From contig JARRJY010000040.1 of the NCBI GenBank assembly GCA_037388705.1, forward strand, positions 1-29,953: a DNA stretch of 29,953 nucleotides, read 5' to 3'. The DNA comes from JARRJY01 sp037388705. Its GTDB lineage: Bacteria; Pseudomonadota; Gammaproteobacteria; UBA6429; Thiohalophilaceae. Position numbers and translations under genes: made by a program. Of this stretch, positions 24,209 to 29,953 are shown one piece after another; position 1 is the first letter of the stretch, and every line of letters begins with the position of its first letter. The notes beneath the pieces are model-generated. The model did not search any database and had not been told where the DNA came from. It saw only the letters and a program-made list of their open reading frames with translations.

Positions 24209-24343
24209 TTGAAAATTTCCTTATTTTTTTATAATTATGTATTTACACTTTTTATAACGGCTTATTTTTACTAATCTTTAATTTACATAAATAAGAATTA
24301 AGTTGTATTTTTATCCTCCTGACCAGTTATCTTATTGATATTT

Positions 24344-24991
24344 ATGATAATTATTTTTAACAAGCCGTTTAATACGTTATGCCAGTTTACCGGCGAGTCA
24401 CCCAATTTATCAGACTATATCCCAGTAAAAGGCGTCTACGCTGCAGGTAGGCTGGATAAGGATAGTGAGGGCCTTCTTATGCTTACTGATGATGGTGTTT
24501 TGCAGCACAAAATCAGCGAACCTAAATATAAAAAATTGAAGACATACTGGGTACAGGTTGAAGGTCGCCCGGATGAAAACGCAATAGGCAGGTTACAGTC
24601 TGGTGTGAAGTTAAAAGATGGGGTTACACGCCCGGCTAAAGTAAAGATAATTGATGAGCCACAAGGTCTCTGGCCACGTAAGCCACCCGTCCGCTACCGG
24701 GCAAAAATACCTACAACATGGCTGGAGCTAAGCATTTCTGAAGGAAAAAACCGGCAAATACGACGAATGACGGCAGCTGTTGGTCATCCAACTTTACGCC
24801 TGATTCGATATTCCGTTGCCGAGTGGAGCCTTGATGAGAATGGACATCGCCTTCAGCCAGGAGAATGGCGTAAAATAGAAGCGCCTGAGCAATTTAATAA
24901 AAATTATGAGCAACACAGAAAACAAGGTTCACATAACAGTCGCCGCGATCATCGAAAAGCAGGGAAAGTTTCTTCTCGTCGAAGAACATGA
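24344..24991 (+). CDS. rluE: 23S rRNA pseudouridine synthase RluE-type (RsuA/RluB/E/F family)
   Basis: Isomerises a uridine of 23S rRNA (U2457 in E. coli) to pseudouridine. Core motifs are FNKPFNTLCQFTG, VYAAGRLDKDSEGLLMLTDDG with catalytic D38, YWVQVEG, WPRKPP, WLELSISEGKNRQIRRMTAAVGHPTLRLIR (shown in part from the sequence) and PGEWR. ATG 24344 starts directly at the conserved core; the TTG three codons earlier is less likely. E. coli RluE has a longer basic N-terminal tail. The last 29 residues, up to 24991, run 86 nt into nudJ in a different frame and look like artefact: with one more A in the run 24899-24903 the gene would stop at TGA overlapping the nudJ ATG. The rluE-nudJ-mnmA-hflD order matches E. 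coli. Confidence 0.92.
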   Translation: MIIIFNKPFNTLCQFTGESPNLSDYIPVKGVYAAGRLDKDSEGLLMLTDDGVLQHKISEPKYKKLKTYWVQVEGRPDENAIGRLQSGVKLKDGVTRPAKVKIIDEPQGLWPRKPPVRYRAKIPTTWLELSISEGKNRQIRRMTAAVGHPTLRLIRYSVAEWSLDENGHRLQPGEWRKIEAPEQFNKNYEQHRKQGSHNSRRDHRKAGKVSSRRRT

Positions 24992-25382
24992 TATTAATGC
25001 AACGGACTATCCGGATGATACATGTACCGTACTTAACCAGCCTGCTGGCCATGTAGAATTTAATGAGAATATTATTGATGCGGCAATACGTGAAACATTA
25101 GAGGAAACTGCCTGGCACTTTACTCCAAAATATTCAACCGGTATTTATCACTGGCAACACCCGAATAAAGATATTTATATTCGCCATTGTTTTGCTGGTG
25201 ATGTAACAACCCATGAGTCAAAAAGAAAACTCGATACAGGCATTGTAAATGCTGTATGGTTATCAATGGATGAAATTCGGCAAAATATAGACCGTCACCG
25301 CAGTCCTCTTGTTATGAAATGTATTGAAGATTACCTTGCTGGAAAGCAATTTCCTTTATCTTTATATCAGCAAATACGTTAA
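24906..25382 (+). CDS. nudJ: Nudix hydrolase NudJ, HMP-PP/thiamine-PP phosphatase type
   Basis: Nudix enzyme of 158 residues; E. coli NudJ hydrolyses thiamine pyrimidine pyrophosphates and nucleoside di- and triphosphates. The Nudix box fits exactly: G48-x5-E54-x7-R62-E63-x2-E66-E67 (GHVEFNENIIDAAIRETLEE). N-terminal HITVAAIIEKQGKFLLVEE and LNQPAGHVE, and C-terminal HRSPLVMKCIEDYLAG, are characteristic of the NudJ branch. It lies between rluE and mnmA, as in E. coli. The start overlaps the rluE frame. The precise substrate cannot be inferred. Confidence 0.93.
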   Translation: MSNTENKVHITVAAIIEKQGKFLLVEEHDINATDYPDDTCTVLNQPAGHVEFNENIIDAAIRETLEETAWHFTPKYSTGIYHWQHPNKDIYIRHCFAGDVTTHESKRKLDTGIVNAVWLSMDEIRQNIDRHRSPLVMKCIEDYLAGKQFPLSLYQQIR

Positions 25383-25390
25383 CGCGATTC

Positions 25391-25399
25391 TGATATAAT
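25391..25399 (+). promoter_or_regulatory. Extended -10 promoter for mnmA-hflD
   Basis: TGATATAAT gives a perfect -10 hexamer (25394-25399) with the TGn extension. No good -35 is present, which extended -10 promoters do not need. It lies nine bases after the nudJ stop and about 29 before the mnmA ATG. Confidence 0.6.
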
Positions 25400-25427
25400 C
25401 AGCTCCGGTTACACTTGGCGTCAAACC

Positions 25428-26534
25428 ATGAATTCATCTTCTAAGCAAAACTTAACCACAAAGGTTGTCGTTGGAATATCCGGCGGCGTGGATTCGTCTG
25501 TTGCAGCATTATTGTTATCACAACAGGATTACCAGCTCAGCGGCGTATTCATGAAAAACTGGGAAGGTGATGATACCGATACACATTGTGCTGCTGAAAA
25601 TGATCTGGCTGATGCACGTTCAGTTTGCAATGCTATTGGTATACCTATCCAGGGGGTTAACTTTTCTGATCAATACTGGGACCGGGTATTTGAGTATTTT
25701 TTACAGGAATACCAGGCGGGGCGTACACCAAATCCGGATATCCTCTGCAACAAGGAAATTAAATTCAAAGCTTTCCTTGATTATGCAATCAGTCAGGGTG
25801 CTGACTATATTGCTACCGGGCATTACGCACGTGTTACCGAAAAAAATGGTGAGTACTTTTTACTCCGAGGTATAGATATTGAAAAGGATCAAACCTATTT
25901 TTTGTATACCCTCGGTCAACAACAACTTTCACATACGCTTTTTCCTGTTGGTGAACTTGAAAAAAGTAAGGTGCGTGAAATCGCCAGGCAAAATGGTCTT
26001 GTTACTTTTAATAAAAAAGACAGTACCGGTATTTGTTTTATCGGTGAGCGTAATTTTAAAGCATTTTTACAAAAATACTTGCCTGCACAACCCGGTGAAA
26101 TACAAACAAAAGATGGTACAGTACTTGGTAAGCATGATGGCCTTATGTATTACACGTTAGGGCAACGACAGGGGCTGGGAATTGGCGGTATAAAAGGCTA
26201 TGAAGGTGCGGTCTGGTATGTGGCTGACAAGGACCTAGATAATAATGTGCTTATTGTTGTTAATGGCCATGATGATCCCCTCCTCTACCACAAGACGCTA
26301 ACGGCTACACAGTTACACTGGGTGGCAGGCCAGGCACCTGGTATTCCTTTTAAATGTACTGCCAAAACTCGTTATCGCCAGACCGATTCGCCATGTACAC
26401 TTAGATCGTTAGACAATGATGTATGTTTAGTACAATTTGATGAACCACAATGGGCAATTACCCCGGGCCAATCTATCGTATTCTACGATGGCGAAATTTG
26501 TCTTGGTGGTGGTGTAATAGAATCACGAAAATAA
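25428..26534 (+). CDS. mnmA: tRNA 2-thiouridylase MnmA
   Basis: Thiolates U34 of tRNA-Lys, Glu and Gln using sulfur relayed from IscS through the Tus proteins. The 368-residue enzyme has the PP-loop GISGGVDSS at 17-25, the catalytic pair C107 (PDILCNKEIKF) and C203 (STGICFIGERNF), and the family segment YTLGQRQGLGIGG. DQTYFLYTLGQQQL is the usual tRNA-contacting region. The ATG at 25428 gives about ten residues before the conserved core, without a strong ribosome site. hflD begins two bases after the stop, as in E. coli mnmA-hflD. Confidence 0.98.
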   Translation: MNSSSKQNLTTKVVVGISGGVDSSVAALLLSQQDYQLSGVFMKNWEGDDTDTHCAAENDLADARSVCNAIGIPIQGVNFSDQYWDRVFEYFLQEYQAGRTPNPDILCNKEIKFKAFLDYAISQGADYIATGHYARVTEKNGEYFLLRGIDIEKDQTYFLYTLGQQQLSHTLFPVGELEKSKVREIARQNGLVTFNKKDSTGICFIGERNFKAFLQKYLPAQPGEIQTKDGTVLGKHDGLMYYTLGQRQGLGIGGIKGYEGAVWYVADKDLDNNVLIVVNGHDDPLLYHKTLTATQLHWVAGQAPGIPFKCTAKTRYRQTDSPCTLRSLDNDVCLVQFDEPQWAITPGQSIVFYDGEICLGGGVIESRK

Positions 26535-26536
26535 AA

Positions 26537-27172
26537 ATGAAGAACCTGACTGATAAAACATTGGCTTTAGCTGCCGTATTTCAATCAGCTGACCTGGTAA
26601 AACAAATTGCCATGACAGGTCAGTATGACCAGCATGATATAAGAATAATCCTAAATGGAATTTTAGATATCAACCCATCCTCTGCCCAGGCAATTTTTGG
26701 CGGCGTGGAGAACCTGCGTTCTGGTTTATCTTTACTTATTGAGCAAATGGGCAACGCATCAAGTCAACGTGACATGGATATAACCCGCTACGTAGTTGCC
26801 ATGTTACACCTACAAGGCAAATTACTAAAAAATAAAGAAATGCTGGATTACCTGTCCAAAGGCATTGAACGCGCACAACAACAGCTTGAACACTACGACC
26901 TGTTACATGACAACGTGATCGCCAACCTGGCGGGTCTATATTCAGATACAGTCAGTCAGCTGACACCCAAGATCATGGTTTCTGGAGAAGGACAGCATTT
27001 GAGTCACACTGATAATGCAAATAAAGTTCGCGCTGTATTACTGGGAGGAATACGTGCCGCGGTATTATGGAACCAGTTGGGCGGTAGCCGCTGGCAAATC
27101 CTCTTTAAACGCAAACAATTTGTGCTGGAAGCCCAGCAAATCCTGGCTGATATCAAACCCTCACTCAATTGA
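26537..27172 (+). CDS. hflD: High frequency lysogenization protein HflD homologue
   Basis: A 211-residue, mainly helical, membrane-associated protein. In E. coli, HflD binds phage lambda CII and stops it binding DNA; its host role is not well understood. Visible family features are LALAAVFQSADLVKQIA at the N-terminus, the FGGVENLRSGLSLLIEQM and RYVVAMLHLQGKL segments, and C-terminal KVRAVLLGGIRAAVLWNQLGGSRWQ. The start ATG 26537 is two bases after the mnmA TAA; the longer reading into mnmA is not needed. It is followed by the acnA promoter region rather than purB as in E. coli. Confidence 0.95.
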   Translation: MKNLTDKTLALAAVFQSADLVKQIAMTGQYDQHDIRIILNGILDINPSSAQAIFGGVENLRSGLSLLIEQMGNASSQRDMDITRYVVAMLHLQGKLLKNKEMLDYLSKGIERAQQQLEHYDLLHDNVIANLAGLYSDTVSQLTPKIMVSGEGQHLSHTDNANKVRAVLLGGIRAAVLWNQLGGSRWQILFKRKQFVLEAQQILADIKPSLN

Positions 27173-27200
27173 CAAGTGCCAAAAAGCCAGCCATTTCGCG

Positions 27201-27206
27201 TATAAT
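27201..27206 (+). promoter_or_regulatory. -10 element of the likely acnA promoter
   Basis: A perfect TATAAT, preceded by GCG and followed by the GC-rich GCGCCC, stands 56 bases before the acnA start. The -35 at the right distance is weak (TGCCAA, 27177-27182). The TTGACA at 27169-27174, overlapping the hflD stop, is 26 bases away and too far to serve. Confidence 0.5.
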
Positions 27207-27261
27207 GCGCCCTCATTTTGCTAGCAATGACAATAAATTGGGTATTTTTTAAGGAGCCCGC

Positions 27262-29928
27262 ATGAGTTCTAACAACAACAGTTTCAATGCCCGTGCCACA
27301 CTATCCGTGGGCGGTAAAGACTACGAGATTTATCGCCTGGATGCCGTAGAAGGCGCCTCCAAATTGCCATTTTCACTGAAAATCCTGCTGGAGAACCTGC
27401 TTCGCCATGAAGACGGGGTCAGCGTAACCGCAGACGACATAAAGGCGATGGCTAACTGGGATGCCAATGCCGAGCCTGGTACAGAGATTGCCTATACACC
27501 GGCGCGTGTACTCATGCAGGATTTTACCGGCGTTCCCGCCGTTGTTGACCTCGCTGCCATGCGTAACGCCATGAAAGACCTGGGTGGCGATCCTGAAAAG
27601 ATTAACCCACTCTCACCTGCTGAACTGGTTATTGACCATTCAGTACAGATTGATACTTTTGGTCGTAAAGATGCACCGGATTTAAATGCCCAGCTGGAAT
27701 ACCAGCGTAACCAGGAACGCTATAGCTTCCTCAAATGGGGCCAGAAAGCTTTCTCCAATTTCAAAGTAGTACCGCCGGATACTGGTATCGTTCACCAGGT
27801 CAACGTGGAATATCTGGCACGCGTTGTATTTGCCCAGGAAAATAATGGTGTACTGCAGGCCTATCCCGATACCCTGGTAGGTACGGACTCTCACACGACT
27901 ATGGTCAACGGCCTTGGAGTGCTTGGCTGGGGTGTGGGTGGTATCGAAGCGGAAGCCGCGCTACTTGGCCAACCGGTTTCCATGCTTATTCCCCAGGTGG
28001 TTGGTTTTAAACTGACCGGCGAATTACCTGAAGGTACGACTGCCACTGACCTGGTATTAACTATCGTTGAGATATTGCGTCAGCACGGCGTGGTTGGCAA
28101 ATTTGTTGAGTTCTTTGGTCCAGGTCTTGATCAGTTAACCCTGGCAGATCGCGCTACTATTGCCAACATGGCACCGGAATATGGTGCGACCTGCGGTATC
28201 TTCCCGGTTGATGATGAAACGTTAAACTACCTGCGTTTAACTGGCCGCAGTGAAGAACAGGTCGCTGTCGTTGAAGCATATAGCAAGGAACAAGGTATGT
28301 TCCGTACTGATGATTATAAAGATGTTAACTACACAAGTGTTGTCGAACTGGACATCAGTACCATCGTTCCAAGCATATCGGGACCAAAACGCCCACAGGA
28401 TCGAATTCCATTATCAGACAGCAAGACAATGTTCTCTGATGCACTGAAAGCATTAAAAGCCGAGCGTAACTTATCCAGCAAACCGGTCACAACAAATATC
28501 AATGGTGAAGATGTCACGTTAGATGATGGTGCCGTTGTGATTGCTTCAATTACATCATGTACTAATACTTCAAACCCGGCAGTCATGTTAGGCGCAGGCC
28601 TGGTTGCTAAAAAAGCACATGACAAGGGTTTAAAAGTTAAACCCTGGGTAAAAACTTCGTTAGCCCCAGGATCACGGGTCGTTACCGAATACCTGAAACA
28701 GGCCAACTTGCTTGATGATATGGAAAGTCTTGGCTTCCATGTAGTTGGATATGGTTGCGCAACCTGCATTGGTAACTCAGGACCACTACCTGAACCAGTA
28801 TCAAAAGCCATTGCCGAAGGTGACCTGTCTGCCTGTTCCGTATTATCTGGCAACCGTAACTTTGAAGGCCGTGTCCATGCCGAAGTGCGTATGAACTACC
28901 TGGCCTCACCTCCCCTGGTTGTAGCGTATGCACTCGCCGGTACCATGAATATCGATTTATACAATGATGCAATTGCACAGGATGCTGATGGAAATGATGT
29001 CTTCCTGAAAGATATCTGGCCAAGCCAGGCAGAAATCAAGGATGCAATCAATAACAGCGTCAACCGAGAAGAATTCACGCAAGCTTATGATGATGTTTAC
29101 CGTGGTGAAGATCGCTGGTTAGAGCTGTCATCGCCTGAAGGACAGTTATTCGAATGGTCTGATTCTACTTATATACAACACCCTCCCTACTTTGAAGGCA
29201 TGAGCAAGGAAATTGATGAGGCTGGTGATATTACCGGTGCACGTGCTTTGGCCATGCTCGGTGATTCAGTAACAACGGATCATATCTCACCTGCTGGTGC
29301 CATTAAGCCGGATAGTCCTGCCGGGCAATATCTGCAATCAAAAGGCGTACAACCTGCTGACTTTAACTCGTTAGGTTCTCGTCGTGGCAACCACGAGGTG
29401 ATGATGCGCGGAACCTTCGCCAATATCCGGCTTCGTAACCTTTTAGCACCGGGTACGGAAGGTGGAGTAACTATTCATATGCCTGACAATGAACAAATGA
29501 GTATTTACGATGCGGCAATGAAATATCGTGATGAAGGTACACCTCTCATCGTACTGGCAGGCAAAGAATATGGTTCCGGATCATCCCGCGACTGGGCGGC
29601 AAAGGGTCCGCGCCTGTTAGGTGTACAGGCTGTTATTGCAGAGAGTTATGAACGCATCCACCGTACTAACCTGGTATGCATGGGTGTATTACCTTTACAG
29701 TACAAAGATGGTGAGACTGCCGAATCATTAGGATTAACAGGTAAAGAAGTCTTCAATATTGAAGGCCTGAACAATGCGACGGCTAAGGAAGTAACCGTTA
29801 CTGCTACTACGGACGATGGCACTACGAAAACATTTACTACCAAAGTACGCATTGATACACCAAAAGAAATTGAATACTACCGTCATGGCGGTATTCTGCA
29901 TTACGTATTACGTCAACTTGCATCTTAA
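27262..29928 (+). CDS. acnA: Aconitate hydratase A
   Basis: Cytoplasmic 4Fe-4S enzyme interconverting citrate and isocitrate in the TCA and glyoxylate cycles. The 888-residue length and sequence match the AcnA/IRP1 family, not AcnB. Cluster-binding cysteines lie in ASITSCTNTSNP and GYGCATCIGNSGP. Other landmarks are VGTDSHTTMVNGLGVLGWGVGG, the ALAMLGDSVTTDHISPAG junction to the swivel domain, NHEVMMRGTFANIRLRN, and KEYGSGSSRDWAAKGP carrying catalytic Ser and Arg residues. ATG 27262 has a clear AAGGAG ribosome site at 27251-27256. It ends with TAA 25 bases before the window edge, and no terminator is visible there. Confidence 0.98.
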   Translation: MSSNNNSFNARATLSVGGKDYEIYRLDAVEGASKLPFSLKILLENLLRHEDGVSVTADDIKAMANWDANAEPGTEIAYTPARVLMQDFTGVPAVVDLAAMRNAMKDLGGDPEKINPLSPAELVIDHSVQIDTFGRKDAPDLNAQLEYQRNQERYSFLKWGQKAFSNFKVVPPDTGIVHQVNVEYLARVVFAQENNGVLQAYPDTLVGTDSHTTMVNGLGVLGWGVGGIEAEAALLGQPVSMLIPQVVGFKLTGELPEGTTATDLVLTIVEILRQHGVVGKFVEFFGPGLDQLTLADRATIANMAPEYGATCGIFPVDDETLNYLRLTGRSEEQVAVVEAYSKEQGMFRTDDYKDVNYTSVVELDISTIVPSISGPKRPQDRIPLSDSKTMFSDALKALKAERNLSSKPVTTNINGEDVTLDDGAVVIASITSCTNTSNPAVMLGAGLVAKKAHDKGLKVKPWVKTSLAPGSRVVTEYLKQANLLDDMESLGFHVVGYGCATCIGNSGPLPEPVSKAIAEGDLSACSVLSGNRNFEGRVHAEVRMNYLASPPLVVAYALAGTMNIDLYNDAIAQDADGNDVFLKDIWPSQAEIKDAINNSVNREEFTQAYDDVYRGEDRWLELSSPEGQLFEWSDSTYIQHPPYFEGMSKEIDEAGDITGARALAMLGDSVTTDHISPAGAIKPDSPAGQYLQSKGVQPADFNSLGSRRGNHEVMMRGTFANIRLRNLLAPGTEGGVTIHMPDNEQMSIYDAAMKYRDEGTPLIVLAGKEYGSGSSRDWAAKGPRLLGVQAVIAESYERIHRTNLVCMGVLPLQYKDGETAESLGLTGKEVFNIEGLNNATAKEVTVTATTDDGTTKTFTTKVRIDTPKEIEYYRHGGILHYVLRQLAS

Positions 29929-29953
29929 TTGGACAGCATAATAATAAGCGTTC

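Noticed and set aside
24314..24320. AGGAGGA on the minus strand upstream of the sensor gene, as a ribosome site for a leader peptide
   Set aside because: No start codon lies at a workable distance; the next ATG on that strand is followed at once by TAA.
27169..27174. TTGACA as -35 for acnA
   Set aside because: It is 26 bases from the TATAAT, too far for a sigma-70 promoter, and overlaps the hflD stop.
28329..28853. 174-residue minus-strand frame
   Set aside because: Entirely antisense to well-conserved aconitase coding sequence, with no ribosome site; a codon-bias shadow.

Overview
The window is a stretch of ordinary gammaproteobacterial chromosome. Gene content and order match E. coli neighbourhoods (uvrY-uvrC-pgsA-glyW-cysT; serS-rarA-lolA-ftsK-trxB-aat-infA-clpA-clpS-cspD; rluE-nudJ-mnmA-hflD), with lineage-specific insertions. 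The DNA is moderately AT-rich, uses normal Shine-Dalgarno sites and carries no phage, transposon, CRISPR or rRNA. I cannot name the genus. Runs of N (one base at 1374, 18 bases at 16151-16168) and two probable single-base reading-frame problems suggest a draft or metagenome assembly.

Layout. 2-628: 3' part of a c-type cytochrome gene on +. 664-4716 (all minus): response regulator uvrY/gacA, family 5 uracil-DNA glycosylase, uvrC, pgsA, tRNA-Gly, a terminator and tRNA-Cys. 4717-5264: spacer holding a 16-bp inverted repeat, a terminator and tRNA-Ser(UGA). 5265-6189 (+): a Bax-inhibitor-1/YccA-type membrane protein, its terminator and an unlisted 59-residue two-helix membrane protein. 6173-12448 (minus): compact operon ftsK-lolA-rarA-crcB-DUF190-serS. 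12519-13571 (minus): alanine dehydrogenase. 13731-18108 (+): trxB, a FemAB-like GNAT protein, aat, bpt, a small unknown protein and infA. 18128-20727 (minus): clpS-clpA. 20909-21139 (+): cspD. 21324-24208 (minus): a cyclic-di-GMP GGDEF/EAL sensor split over two reading frames. 24344-29928 (+): rluE, nudJ, mnmA, hflD and acnA.

How genes work together. The strongest functional theme is bacterial N-degron proteolysis: both aminoacyl-tRNA-protein transferases (Aat, Bpt), the recognition adaptor ClpS and the unfoldase ClpA lie within about 5 kb. Two further proteins are embedded in the same stretch: a FemAB-like GNAT-fold protein whose gene overlaps aat, and a small uncharacterised protein after bpt. 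A second theme is DNA repair: a 4Fe-4S uracil-DNA glycosylase is packed directly against uvrC. The ftsK operon joins chromosome segregation, lipoprotein transport, replication-fork maintenance, fluoride export and seryl-tRNA charging. No clearly novel system is present. The items most worth a second look are the FemAB/Aat/Bpt arrangement, the small unknown proteins, the split cyclic-di-GMP gene and the assembly defects that hide key catalytic residues.
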